Shown here piece by piece: positions 7,627 to 16,111 of a stretch of 64,000 nt of DNA. Below the pieces are notes generated by a model that saw nothing but the letters and a program-made list of their open reading frames with translations, searched no databases and was not told where the DNA came from. The position numbers and the translations under genes are program-made. Positions within the stretch are counted from its first letter, which is position 1. Every line of letters begins with the position of its first letter. This stretch comes from a bacterium 1XD42-54 (GTDB lineage: Bacteria; Bacillota; Clostridia; Lachnospirales; Lachnospiraceae), in NCBI GenBank assembly GCA_003612585.1, contig RAZH01000004.1:186001-250000 (forward strand), written 5' to 3'.

Positions 7627-9605
7627 ATTGCATCTACCTCCGCCAGAATCTGTCTGTTCGAGAATCCCTGCAGGTCCATAGCACCGGACGGGCAGGTCAC
7701 GGTACATGCACCGCATCCCTGACACAGTGCGCTGTTCACTACCGCTATGCGGCGCGTCTCACGGATTCCATGGTCGTTTATCTCTTTTTCTTCATAGCTG
7801 ATCGCACCGTACGGACATACATTCGCACAGGTCGAGCAGCCGTTACACAGCAGCTCATCGGACTGTGCCGTACACGGGTTGGTCAACAGCTTATCCTTTG
7901 CCAGAAGCCCAATCGCCTTGACCGCCGCCGCACCTGCCTGCGCTACCGTCTCCGGAATGTCCTTCGGCCCCTGGCAGACGCCTGACAGGAAAATTCCCGC
8001 TGTCGGAGACTCGACCGGACGCAGTTTTGCATGCGCCTCTGTCAGGAAATTGTTCGTATCAATACTTGCCGTCAGCATGGTTGCGATCTTCCGCACGCCT
8101 TCGTTCGGCTCAATCGCTGTGGCGAGAACCACCATATCCGCTTCCTTCAAAATCTGGCGGTTGTCCAGAAGATCAGAGCCCTGGACAAGCAGCTTGCCAT
8201 TTGGCTGCGGAATCACCTTGCCGACCTGGCCTTTGATGTAGTTCACGCCGTACTGCTCAACTGCCCTGCGGTAAAACTCGTCGAAGTTCTTGCCCGGCGT
8301 ACGCACATCAATATAAAATACCGTCACATTGACATCCGGATATTTATCGCGGATCAGCATTGCATGCTTTGCCGTATACATGCAGCAGATTTTGGAACAG
8401 TATGGCTTCCCTCTGTCATCTGCGCACCGGCTGCCCACGCACTGAATAAATACCATTTCCTTCGGCGCTTTTCCGTCCGAAAGACGCTCCAGATGCCCCT
8501 TTGTCGGACCGGCTGCATTCATAATACGCTCCAGCTCCAGCGACGTAATCACATCCTTGCTCTGGCTGTACGCGTACTCGTCATAATTGTCCAGCTTAAT
8601 CGTATCAAAGCCCGTAGCCACAACAATCGCGCCGTATTTCTGCGATACAATCTCGTCCTTTTGCGTATAATCAATCGCGCCTGCCTGGCACACTTTGGAA
8701 CATACGCCGCATTTTCCGGTCTTAAATTTGATGCAGCTGTTCGTATCAATCACCGGCACGTTTGGAATTGCCTGTGCAAACGGTGTATAAATCGCGCTCC
8801 TTGTATTCAGGCCGCGGTTAAACTCACTCGGCGCTTTCTTGGACGGACATTTTTCCTGACAGACACCACAGCCTGTACATTTGTCCATATCCACGTACCG
8901 CGCCTTTTTGCGGATATCCACGGTGAAATCACCCACGAAACCGCTTACCTTTTCGACTTCACTATATGTATAAATATTAATTTTTTCATGCGCAGAAGCT
9001 TCCACCATCTTCGGCGTCAGAATACAGGCCGAACAGTCCAGCGTCGGGAATGTCTTGTCAAGCTGCGACATTCTGCCACCGATACTCGGCTCCCGCTCCA
9101 CAATATCCACCTCATACCCTGCATCCGCAATATCCAGCGCTGTCTGAATCCCGGCAATTCCGCCTCCGATCACCAGCGCACGCTTCGTCACACGGCTCTC
9201 GCCCGGCTTCAACGGTGTGTTCAAATTCACTTTTGCGATCGCTGCCCGCGTAAGGATAACGGCCTTTTTCGTTGCCTCCTCCATATCCTTGTGAATCCAG
9301 GAACAATGCTCGCGGATATTTGCGATCTCTACCATATATGGATTCAGACCGGCCTTTTCCGCTGCCTTGCGAAATGTCGTCTCATGCATACGCGGTGAGC
9401 AGGAACACACGACAACACCCGTCAAATTCTTTTCACGGATTGCCTCTATAATTTTCTCCTGGCCTGCTTCTGAGCACATATACTGGTAATCTTCTGCATG
9501 AACCACCCCTGGCTCCAGGAGCGCCATCTCGGCTACCTTTTTTACGTCTACCGTTGCTGCGATATTACTCCCGCAATGACAGACAAATACTCCTATTCTC
9601 TGCAT
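7617..9605 (-). CDS. hdrA: HdrA: FAD/iron-sulfur core subunit of heterodisulfide reductase-type complex
   Basis: A 662-residue HdrA. Features in order: an N-terminal CHCG and VVCSCSPRMHE region (9-74), a Rossmann FAD motif ALVIGGGIAG (143-152), CSAC at 191-194, a ferredoxin insert CTGCGVCQEKC (243-253) with further cysteines (CGVCSKVC, 299-306), and a C-terminal pair of 4Fe-4S clusters (CNGCSTCANVCP and CQGCGACTVTCP). In characterised Hdr complexes the HdrA FAD is the site of flavin-based electron bifurcation; whether this protein bifurcates is inference. It lies 3 bases after hdrC and overlaps flxD. Confidence 0.93.
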   Translation of the reverse strand: MQRIGVFVCHCGSNIAATVDVKKVAEMALLEPGVVHAEDYQYMCSEAGQEKIIEAIREKNLTGVVVCSCSPRMHETTFRKAAEKAGLNPYMVEIANIREHCSWIHKDMEEATKKAVILTRAAIAKVNLNTPLKPGESRVTKRALVIGGGIAGIQTALDIADAGYEVDIVEREPSIGGRMSQLDKTFPTLDCSACILTPKMVEASAHEKINIYTYSEVEKVSGFVGDFTVDIRKKARYVDMDKCTGCGVCQEKCPSKKAPSEFNRGLNTRSAIYTPFAQAIPNVPVIDTNSCIKFKTGKCGVCSKVCQAGAIDYTQKDEIVSQKYGAIVVATGFDTIKLDNYDEYAYSQSKDVITSLELERIMNAAGPTKGHLERLSDGKAPKEMVFIQCVGSRCADDRGKPYCSKICCMYTAKHAMLIRDKYPDVNVTVFYIDVRTPGKNFDEFYRRAVEQYGVNYIKGQVGKVIPQPNGKLLVQGSDLLDNRQILKEADMVVLATAIEPNEGVRKIATMLTASIDTNNFLTEAHAKLRPVESPTAGIFLSGVCQGPKDIPETVAQAGAAAVKAIGLLAKDKLLTNPCTAQSDELLCNGCSTCANVCPYGAISYEEKEINDHGIRETRRIAVVNSALCQGCGACTVTCPSGAMDLQGFSNRQILAEVDAICR

Positions 9606-9608
9606 CGC

Positions 9609-9998
9609 TTACCTCCTGTATCTTCTGAATGCACTGACTAAAAGCTGCTGCGGAAGCTCTGGGTCCAAAAGCTCCGGAATTTCATCAGCTTTCAGGTAAT
9701 TTTCTCCCCGCTGGCGTACAACCACCTGTCTGGCCGCATCAATCAGCTTTCCGGGCTGTACGTCTCTCGGACAACGCTCCACACAGGCAAAACAGGAGAG
9801 ACATTTCCACAGGGATTTGGACTGTACCAGTGCTTCTATATCTTCATTCGCCACATAGGATACGAACTGGTGAGGCTTAATATCCATCTCAGCATAAGCC
9901 GGACACGTTGCAGAACATTTCCCGCATTTCATGCATTTCAAAGGATTTGCGCCGCTGATTTCCCGAATCAGCTCTGCCTGCTTTTTTTCCTTACTCAT
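9609..9998 (-). CDS. hdrC: HdrC: iron-sulfur subunit of heterodisulfide reductase-type complex
   Basis: A 129-residue HdrC with two 4Fe-4S motifs (CMKCGKCSATCP, C22/25/28/32, and CLSCFACVERCP, C66/69/72/76) and the usual short helical C-terminus. It would carry electrons from HdrA to HdrB. It starts 4 bases inside the end of hdrB (ATGA overlap), so HdrB and HdrC are translationally coupled. Confidence 0.92.
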   Translation of the reverse strand: MSKEKKQAELIREISGANPLKCMKCGKCSATCPAYAEMDIKPHQFVSYVANEDIEALVQSKSLWKCLSCFACVERCPRDVQPGKLIDAARQVVVRQRGENYLKADEIPELLDPELPQQLLVSAFRRYRR

Positions 9999-10792
9999 GC
10001 CTCTTCCACCTCCTCTTTTACTCCCAGTGCTTCAGCCAGAAGTTCTGTAAAATAGTAAACCGGAAGACCTTCCTGCGTGCTGGCATTCAGATTGTACAGA
10101 CAGAGCGGACAGGCGGTAATCAACAGATCTGCACCAAAGCCCTCCGCGCTCTCCATGATCTTATTGCACATATTGCCGGACATCTCTTTTTCTTTTAAGG
10201 AAATATAGCCGCCGCAGCACTCGTTGCGATACGGATAGATTACCGGCTCTGCGCCAAGCGCACGAATAAAATCTTCCATAATCTTCGGATTTTCGGGATT
10301 GTCAAACTCAAGAATCTTCCCCGGCCGAAGAAGAAGACACCCATAATATGCGCCGATCTTCTTTCCGGTCAGCGGATTTTTCACCTTTTCTTTTACTTTG
10401 TCAAACCCTACACGGTCTCTGAGCACTTCCAGGAAATGAAGTACTGTCGTCTCCCCCGCATACGGCTCGTCAAGCTTCATATAATTATTCGCTCTGGTGC
10501 GGATATCTTCTACATGCTTCATATCGTCGTTTACGCGTTTGATCACGTGATGACAGGCTGAACACAGAGTAACCAGATCCTGCTGTTTTTCTTTTGCATC
10601 GTTCAAAGCACGCACGGAAGAAAGCTTCGTGGCAATTTCATCACTGCCAAGCGGATAAACTCCACCACAGCACTGCCAGTCTTTGATTTCTTCCAGTTCA
10701 AACCCAAGTGCTTTTGCCGACGCCCTGGCATACACGTCCAGAGCCTTCGCCTTGTTTTTCAGGGTGCACCCCGGATAATAGCTGTACTTCAT
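9995..10792 (-). CDS. hdrB: HdrB: heterodisulfide reductase-type catalytic subunit with two CCG domains
   Basis: A 265-residue HdrB. Both cysteine-rich CCG motifs are complete: C9, C41-C42, C77, C80 and C152, C192-C193, C228, C231. In methanogens these bind non-cubane 4Fe-4S clusters that reduce CoM-S-S-CoB. Bacteria of this type lack coenzyme M and B, so another disulfide, or the fumarate-reductase-like partner encoded downstream, must be the electron sink (inference). It is 24 bases downstream of the dehydrogenase gene and begins the hdr part of the operon. Confidence 0.92.
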   Translation of the reverse strand: MKYSYYPGCTLKNKAKALDVYARASAKALGFELEEIKDWQCCGGVYPLGSDEIATKLSSVRALNDAKEKQQDLVTLCSACHHVIKRVNDDMKHVEDIRTRANNYMKLDEPYAGETTVLHFLEVLRDRVGFDKVKEKVKNPLTGKKIGAYYGCLLLRPGKILEFDNPENPKIMEDFIRALGAEPVIYPYRNECCGGYISLKEKEMSGNMCNKIMESAEGFGADLLITACPLCLYNLNASTQEGLPVYYFTELLAEALGVKEEVEEA

Positions 10793-10816
10793 CGTATCTT
10801 CATCCTTTCCTGCGTC

Positions 10817-11764
10817 CTACAGTTCAATCTGTGCAATGACTGCCTTCAGCGCATCCGCACTCGCCTGAAGCCGCTCAATCTCTGTTTTATTCATGCGCAT
10901 CGGCACCTTGCCCTGGATGCCCTTCGGTCCCACAATCGTCAGCGTACTCAGGCAGACATCTTCGATTCCATACTCTCCATGCATCATAGTGGAAACCGTC
11001 TTGATCGAATCCGAAGCTGCGAGAAGCGTCTCACACAGGTTGCATACAGCGGTAGATACCGCGTAGAACGTAGCTCCCTTGTTTGCAATTACCTTTCCGC
11101 CTGACTTGCGCACGTACTCCTCCATGCCCGTTTTGTCAAGCTCTGCGATATCTCTTCCCTGCTTCTGCATCAGCTGATAGTATTCATCCACACTGACACC
11201 GGAAATGTAAGCGCCGCTCCACGGTACAAAGGACGTATCACCGTGCTCACCAAATACGTATGCGTGAATGTTCTTCTGTGCGATCTGGAAATGCTCGGAA
11301 AGTCCGCATTTCAGACGCGCTGTATCCAGAATGGTACCGGAACCGATAATCTGCTGCTCCGGAAGTCCTGAAATCTTTGTGAACACATACGTCAGGATAT
11401 CTACCGGATTGCTTACAATGATGTAAAGCGCGTCAGGAGCAGCTTTTACAATCTGCGGTGTGATTTCCTTCAAAATATTTACATTTGTCTGCGTCAGTTC
11501 AATTCTCGTCTGGCCTGGCTTTCTAGCAATGCCTGATGTGATAATTACGATATCAGATCCCGCTGCGTCTGCATACTCTCCGGCCTTAATGGAAATCGGG
11601 TCGCGGAAGCAAGTTCCCTGCTCGATATCCATAACCTCGCCTTCTGCCTTGCCCTTGTTGATATCAATCAAAACGATCTCAGAAGCGATGTCCTTGCTTG
11701 AAAGTGTATATGCGATCGTTGCTCCTACGCTACCTGCACCGATAATAGTAATTTTACTGCTCAT
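10817..11764 (-). CDS. L-lactate/malate dehydrogenase family; residue 81 suggests malate dehydrogenase
   Basis: A 315-residue NAD-dependent 2-hydroxyacid dehydrogenase with the GAGSVG nucleotide fold (9-14), catalytic Asp147/Arg150 (DTAR) and His174 (GEHGD). Overall it resembles L-lactate dehydrogenase (GSGTILDTAR). The substrate-specificity loop, however, reads IARKPGQTR: the residue equal to Gln102 of LDH is Arg81, as in malate dehydrogenases. Replacing that Gln by Arg is known to convert Bacillus LDH to malate dehydrogenase specificity. Thr in KGATFY is LDH-like, so the evidence is mixed. Leading an operon with fumarase and fumarate-reductase-like genes favours oxaloacetate to malate. AGGAAAGGAG precedes the ATG. 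Confidence 0.85.
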   Translation of the reverse strand: MSSKITIIGAGSVGATIAYTLSSKDIASEIVLIDINKGKAEGEVMDIEQGTCFRDPISIKAGEYADAAGSDIVIITSGIARKPGQTRIELTQTNVNILKEITPQIVKAAPDALYIIVSNPVDILTYVFTKISGLPEQQIIGSGTILDTARLKCGLSEHFQIAQKNIHAYVFGEHGDTSFVPWSGAYISGVSVDEYYQLMQKQGRDIAELDKTGMEEYVRKSGGKVIANKGATFYAVSTAVCNLCETLLAASDSIKTVSTMMHGEYGIEDVCLSTLTIVGPKGIQGKVPMRMNKTEIERLQASADALKAVIAQIEL

Positions 11765-11797
11765 AAAATTCTCCTTTCCTGTGTGCGTTACTCTTTA

Positions 11798-11816
11798 TTA
11801 GTTATACTTTTAACAA
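11798..11816 (-). promoter_or_regulatory. Rex-like operator candidate in the Mdh-Hdr-Flx-Frd leader
   Basis: On the minus strand this reads TTGTTAAAAGTATAACTAA, close to the clostridial Rex consensus TTGTTAANNNNTTAACAA (left half exact, right half 5 of 7). It lies 15 bases after the -10 element, where a repressor would block transcription. Rex senses the NADH/NAD ratio and controls fermentation genes, so the site would suit an operon that oxidises NADH. Based on pattern only. Confidence 0.4.
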
Positions 11817-11831
11817 TGTTTCATTAGGAAT

Positions 11832-11860
11832 ATTTTATTCCTGCCCCTTCTTAAAGTCAA
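11832..11860 (-). promoter_or_regulatory. sigma-A-type promoter of the Mdh-Hdr-Flx-Frd operon
   Basis: On the minus strand, TTGACT (11855-11860), a 17-base spacer and TAAAAT (11832-11837). Transcription would begin near 11825, leaving a leader of about 60 bases before the dehydrogenase start. No other clear promoter was seen within the operon. Confidence 0.75.
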
Positions 11861-11977
11861 TTGTTTTTGTTATTTTTTTGACGAATCGTGATTTTGTATC
11901 GAATCAACGCGGGTGGTCTGCCTTTTTTAGGAAAATAGCTGGCATTCCATAACAAACAACCATTCTAACAATAATAT

Positions 11978-12033
11978 AAAAAAGACTTATGCAGTTTTTA
12001 TGCGTTAATACATAAAAATTCATAAGCCTTTTT
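11978..12033 (-). terminator. intrinsic terminator (near-perfect long palindrome)
   Basis: AAAAAG.CTTATG..TTTTTATG pairs with CATAAAAA..CATAAG.CTTTTT around a short loop. Read on the minus strand it ends in a T run, so it would stop transcripts of the broken SHOCT gene; it could also work on the plus strand. It separates that gene from the operon promoter. Confidence 0.7.
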
Positions 12034-12044
12034 AATCAACCGTG

Positions 12045-12303
12045 CTATGGACTTAAAATTTTTTCTTTTGCTATTTCATATTCTTCATCCGTTAATGCTC
12101 CTTTTTCATATTAAAGAAACTATACGTTCAAGCTCATCTGTAAGTGAATAATAGCTCTCTGTTTCTTTTTCGTTAGGCAAGTTCATGTCTAGTGCTATTT
12201 CAGTCGTACACTCTTTATTATTTCGCCAATAATGTACGCTAACACTTTCACCCTCATATTCTAAAACCTGCAAGATCAAATGTACTTTCTTCCCGTATAT
12301 CAC
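12045..12303 (-). pseudogene. small SHOCT-domain protein, frameshifted
   Basis: From a GTG at 12301-12303 (GGAG ten bases upstream) a frame encodes 65 residues and stops at 12106. The adjacent frame then continues YEKGALTDEEYEIAKEKILSP and stops at 12045. That tail is a clear SHOCT (short C-terminal) domain, expected right after the helical LTDELERIVSL end of the first frame. Removing one A from the TTTAATATGA stretch would join both into an 86-residue protein. It is either a real inactivating frameshift or a sequencing error. Function of the N-terminal part is unknown. Confidence 0.65.
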
Positions 12304-12378
12304 TAATCCATACTCCGGAATGATATAAATATAAGGAACTCAACCAACCAGTTATTTCTCCTGTACTACATCCAAATT

Positions 12379-12624
12379 TTACAGTATTTGCATAAAAATA
12401 TTCTTCTTCAGTCGTGAATAAGAAGAAAACATTCCCTCTAATTCCTCAAGGTTATCCAGCTTCCTGTGAATCATCTCCAACATCCTGCGCTGTTTTTCCT
12501 CCGGCTTATAATATTTTCTCACCAGTTTTTCTACCAACTCCATTGTGACACGTTGCTTTTTTATCGCGTAAGCGCCAAAATCTCCTGTGAACTGGCCCGG
12601 CTTTCCCAGATACTGCATCCCCAT
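12379..12624 (-). CDS. small hypothetical protein, possibly a fragment
   Basis: An 81-residue frame rich in Lys, Arg and Glu, predicted mostly helical after residue 25. The frame stays open for 15 further codons upstream of its ATG (reading RILNLTNTEIKIPHLM), with no clear ribosome binding site at the ATG. It may therefore be the C-terminal end of a larger lost gene. The IPHLMGMQYLG motif is faintly like phage-associated nuclease-fold proteins, but I do not recognise the family. It lies in a decayed stretch next to the broken SHOCT gene. Confidence 0.35.
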   Translation of the reverse strand: MGMQYLGKPGQFTGDFGAYAIKKQRVTMELVEKLVRKYYKPEEKQRRMLEMIHRKLDNLEELEGMFSSYSRLKKNIFMQIL

Positions 12625-12974
12625 TAAATGCGGTATCTTGATTTCTGTATTTGTAAGATTGAGGATACGTTTCTATGTATAGATATAATAATCATATCTG
12701 CACAGTACCTCTTTTGTTTCTTGAAAAATTTGCAAAAGCGTCCTCATTGTCTCTTCCTTCCGTGAAAAGAAACTGCCTGAGCGGTTAGGCTCAGGCATTA
12801 CATTTCTTTTTGAATTGCAATTCATCCTTATTGAACTGCTAATGTTCAATAAGATTGGGAGCAGTCCTATGATAATTCCACAGGCAGAGACGACCTTTGT
12901 ATTTTTATTGCCCGTAAAGTCGGGACGGGTATCTTTTCTCCAAATCCGTGCCCTCTTCCATTTATAAAGGTTTT
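12625..12974. other. degenerate intergenic stretch
   Basis: About 350 bases without a convincing gene. A 115-codon minus-strand frame crosses it, but it overlaps the GrpB 3' end, runs through a terminator hairpin and resembles no family I know. The only clear signal is that terminator. Confidence 0.5.
12775..12796 (-). terminator. intrinsic terminator after the GrpB-like gene
   Basis: GCCTGAGC and GCTCAGGC form an 8-bp stem with a short loop. On the minus strand it is followed by AGTTTCTTTT. It lies about 180 bases beyond the GrpB stop. Confidence 0.6.
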
Positions 12975-13544
12975 CTATCTGTACCTCCCGGCGTAAACTC
13001 TTTTTGCTTCTTCTGTCCATTTTCTGATAAACTCTGTCTTTGCACCGGTATATGCGTCCCTGTTGTGTTCAAACAGCTTCCACAATCGCAGTTTTAACGC
13101 TTCATATTCCCTGGCTACCTGCGCATGTTCATTCAGATAATCCCTGAAATACAGTTCGTCATGATCCCCGGCATAGCGAAGGTGTACATGAAAAACCTTT
13201 TCCGCAAATCCTTCCTTTTTGTATCCACGGTTAAACGACATTCTGCCTGTTTCTGTCGACATCCGGATAAAGCCGTTCTTCTCCATTATCTTTGCAGCGC
13301 TTTCCATATCGAAATTTTCCGATACTTCTATCAGTATATCAACAATGTCCTTGGCCCATATACCGGCTATGGCCGTACTTCCAATATGGCTGATTCTTTC
13401 AACCGGGCAGCCCGACAATATCCTTTTCAGAAAAACTTCCATTTCATTATAGTATGCCTTCCATTTATCACTGTGTGCAACAAGAACTATGGGAAATAAC
13501 TCCCACAATTCTTCTAAAGACATTTCCGATAATTCCTTTTCCAT
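12975..13544 (-). CDS. GrpB family protein (UPF0157, nucleotidyltransferase fold)
   Basis: A 189-residue protein of the GrpB/UPF0157 family. The recognisable core is ISHIGSTAIAGIWAKDIVDILIE (about residues 50-72), including the GS motif and the Asp pattern of nucleotidyltransferase-fold proteins. The start MEKELSEMS (13542-13544) has AAGGAA at the right distance; an upstream ATG lies within the terminator of ackA and is not used here. Biochemical role unknown. A terminator hairpin on each side indicates a single-gene unit. Confidence 0.75.
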   Translation of the reverse strand: MEKELSEMSLEELWELFPIVLVAHSDKWKAYYNEMEVFLKRILSGCPVERISHIGSTAIAGIWAKDIVDILIEVSENFDMESAAKIMEKNGFIRMSTETGRMSFNRGYKKEGFAEKVFHVHLRYAGDHDELYFRDYLNEHAQVAREYEALKLRLWKLFEHNRDAYTGAKTEFIRKWTEEAKRVYAGRYR

Positions 13545-13568
13545 ATTTTTATTCCTTATAAACATCAA

Positions 13569-13601
13569 GGAGGCTGTGACTTCATACAAATCACAGCCTC
13601 C
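13569..13601. terminator. hairpin terminator between ackA and the GrpB-like gene
   Basis: GGAGGCTGTGA and TCACAGCCTCC form an 11-bp perfect stem. The T tract is better on the plus strand (CCTTTT) than on the minus (TTGATGTTT), but its place just after ackA suggests it ends the pta-ackA transcript. Confidence 0.65.
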
Positions 13602-13670
13602 CCTTTTCAGAACCGCCTGTTTCCAGGCAATCCTGTCTTGTCTGCCTGTTCAGTTGGTTTTATATCTGAT

Positions 13671-14858
13671 CTATACAAGCGCTACTGTCTCACGGCAAAT
13701 CGCCAGTTCTTCGTTTGTCGGAATCACAGCGACCTTCACCTTGGAATCTGCTGTGGAGATCACACAGTCATCTCCGCGCTTTTTGTTTGCCTCTGCATCG
13801 AGTGCAATTCCGAGATATCCAAGATATCCGAGCACCAGCTCGCGAACCAGCGGGCCGTTCTCTCCGATACCTGCTGTAAATGCAATTGCATCCACGCCGT
13901 TCATAGCTGCTACGTAAGAACCGATGTATTTTGCAACACGGTAACAGAATACTTCCATTGCTGCCTGGCAGAGCTTGTTGCCTTCTTCTATTCCGTTCTC
14001 AAGGTCACGGAAGTCACTGGACAGTTTGGAGATTCCCTGTACACCGGATTTCTTGTTCAGAACGTTCATCACGCCTGCGATATCCAGGTTTTCTTTCTTT
14101 GCAATGAACTCCATGATAGCCGGGTCGATATCTCCGGAACGTGTTCCCATCACAAGACCCTCAAGCGGGGTAAGACCCATGGAGGTATCTACACATTTGC
14201 CGTTTAATACTGCGGAAATGGAAGCACCGTTTCCGAGATGTGCAACGATAATCTTGCTGTTTTCCGGATCAAGGCCAAGGAATTCTGCCGCATGCTTGGA
14301 AACAAAGCTGTGGCTGGTTCCGTGGAAACCGTAACGTCTTACTTTATATTTCTCATAGTACTCGTACGGAAGTCCGTACAGATATGCCTTCTCCGGCATG
14401 GTCTGATGGAACGCCGTATCAAACACTGCTACCATCGGTACGCCCGGCATCAGCTCCATGCAGGCATTGATACCGATCAGGTTGGCCGGATTGTGAAGCG
14501 GTGCAAGGTCATTGCACTCTTCGATTGCCTTCAACACTTCGTCGTTAATCACAACAGAGCTTGCAAACTTCTCGCCGCCGTGTACGACTCTGTGACCAAC
14601 TGCACTTACTTCTGCCAGATCTTTGATCGCGCCAGTCTTGTCATTTACAAGAGCATCCAGAACCATCTGGATTGCTTCTTTATGGGTCGGCATTGCTGCT
14701 TCTGTAACTTCTTTGTCGCAGCCTGCTTTCTGATAGGTCAGTCTTCCGTCAATACCGATACGCTCGCAGAGCCCCTTTGCCAGTACTGCCTCGGAATCAG
14801 AGTTGATCAGCTGATATTTCAGGGAAGAACTTCCGCAGTTAATAACTAAAACATTCAT
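13671..14858 (-). CDS. ackA: acetate kinase
   Basis: A 395-residue acetate kinase from the start [16 protein letters not shown], which has GGAGG nine bases before it; a longer frame to 14927 overlaps pta and is not used. Family motifs include [30 protein letters not shown] and AHLGNGAS. It converts acetyl phosphate and ADP to acetate and ATP, the substrate-level phosphorylation step of acetate fermentation. It lies 47 bases after pta. Confidence 0.97.
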   Translation of the reverse strand: MNVLVINCGSSSLKYQLINSDSEAVLAKGLCERIGIDGRLTYQKAGCDKEVTEAAMPTHKEAIQMVLDALVNDKTGAIKDLAEVSAVGHRVVHGGEKFASSVVINDEVLKAIEECNDLAPLHNPANLIGINACMELMPGVPMVAVFDTAFHQTMPEKAYLYGLPYEYYEKYKVRRYGFHGTSHSFVSKHAAEFLGLDPENSKIIVAHLGNGASISAVLNGKCVDTSMGLTPLEGLVMGTRSGDIDPAIMEFIAKKENLDIAGVMNVLNKKSGVQGISKLSSDFRDLENGIEEGNKLCQAAMEVFCYRVAKYIGSYVAAMNGVDAIAFTAGIGENGPLVRELVLGYLGYLGIALDAEANKKRGDDCVISTADSKVKVAVIPTNEELAICRETVALV

Positions 14859-14905
14859 TCTTTCTATCCTCCAAACTATATCACCGCAGCCTGTGCGGGA
14901 GTGTT

Positions 14906-15907
14906 CTATTTGTCCTCTGCCTGGCACTGAACAGCTGTGATCGCTACAACGCCTACGATATCGTCAGCAGAACATCCTCTGGAGAGGTCGTTAACCGGCT
15001 TTGCGATACCCTGAGTAACCGGGCCGTAAGCTTCTGCCTTGCCAAGTCTCTGAACAAGCTTGTAACCAATGTTTCCTGCATCCAGGTTCGGGAATACCAG
15101 AACGTTTGCCTTGCCTGCAACGTCGCTCTTCGGAGCCTTGGAAGCGCCTACGCTCGGAACGATCGCCGCGTCAAGCTGCAGTTCGCCGTCAAGCTTAAGC
15201 TCCGGATACTGCTCTTTTGCGATTCTCGTTGCTTCTACCATCTTGTCTACCAGTGCATGCTTTGCACTTCCCATTGTGGAATGGGACAGCATGGCAACCT
15301 TTGCCTCCTCGCCAACAAGCAGCTCAAAGGACTCTGCGGAGGATGCTGCGATCGCTGCCAGCTCTTCCGGATTCGGATCCTGTACAAGACCGGAATCAGC
15401 AAAAACAAATGCGCCGTTTGCGCCATACTCGCAGTCCGGAACTACCATCAGGAAGAATGCTGATACAAGCTTTGTGCCCGGCTTTGTCTTCAGAATCTGC
15501 AAACACGGACGAAGTGTATCTGCTGTGGAATGGCATGCGCCGGATACCATACCGTCTGCATCGCCCATTTTTACCATCATAACGCCATAATACAGATACT
15601 GATTCAGAAGAATTTCTTTTGCCTGTTCCGGAGTCATACCCTTTTTGGAACGAAGCTCAACAAGTTTGTCAATGTACGCCGGTGTCTTTTCATAAGTAGC
15701 CGGATCAACGATGATTGCTCCGGAAATATCCAGGCCCTCGCTGCCTTTCTTTACAGCCTCCTCGCTGCCGACCAGAACGATATTTGCAATACCTTCCGCA
15801 AGAATCTTTGCAGCTGCCTCGTATGTTCTTCTGTCTTCTGTCTCCGGCAGAACGATGGTCTTCTTGTTTGCTTTTGCTTTCTCTTTCAGAATGTCAATAA
15901 ATGCCAT
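14906..15907 (-). CDS. pta: phosphate acetyltransferase
   Basis: A 333-residue Pta of the short type (no N-terminal DRTGG part). Motifs: [13 protein letters not shown] near the start, [20 protein letters not shown] (about 115-134), and [22 protein letters not shown] region near 252-274. It makes acetyl phosphate from acetyl-CoA, feeding acetate kinase encoded next. A strong promoter lies upstream. Confidence 0.96.
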   Translation of the reverse strand: MAFIDILKEKAKANKKTIVLPETEDRRTYEAAAKILAEGIANIVLVGSEEAVKKGSEGLDISGAIIVDPATYEKTPAYIDKLVELRSKKGMTPEQAKEILLNQYLYYGVMMVKMGDADGMVSGACHSTADTLRPCLQILKTKPGTKLVSAFFLMVVPDCEYGANGAFVFADSGLVQDPNPEELAAIAASSAESFELLVGEEAKVAMLSHSTMGSAKHALVDKMVEATRIAKEQYPELKLDGELQLDAAIVPSVGASKAPKSDVAGKANVLVFPNLDAGNIGYKLVQRLGKAEAYGPVTQGIAKPVNDLSRGCSADDIVGVVAITAVQCQAEDK

Positions 15908-15990
15908 GATTCATGGACTCCTTTCACTTGTATTTACGTCAGCGTGATCCTGCAAGATGTTGTGCCATCCCGAACCGCACTTTGAACATA

Positions 15991-16019
15991 ATTATACTCC
16001 AAAATCTTACATCGGACAA
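15991..16019 (-). promoter_or_regulatory. sigma-A-type promoter of pta-ackA
   Basis: On the minus strand TTGTCC (16014-16019), a 17-base spacer and TATAAT (15991-15996). The leader before pta is about 80 bases. Confidence 0.75.
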
Positions 16020-16032
16020 GTCCAATTTTGCG

Positions 16033-16061
16033 TTGCGAAGGCCTGTTTTGTCTGGTAAAAT
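16033..16061 (+). promoter_or_regulatory. promoter of tmcAL, back-to-back with the pta promoter
   Basis: TTGCGA (16033-16038), a 17-base spacer and TAAAAT (16056-16061). It faces away from the pta promoter; the two -35 elements are only 13 bases apart. Confidence 0.6.
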
Positions 16062-16111
16062 AGGGTTTATTCTTATTGTATTGAAAATAAAACAAAAAAT
16101 CAGGAGGAACT

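Noticed and set aside
8031-9398. A 455-codon plus-strand frame opposite hdrA
   Set aside because: It lies wholly antisense to a well-conserved hdrA, lacks a start signal and resembles nothing; it is due to codon bias of hdrA.
12673-13020. A 115-codon minus-strand frame with one hydrophobic stretch
   Set aside because: It overlaps the end of the GrpB-like gene, runs through a terminator hairpin, has no clear ribosome binding site and matches no family I know.
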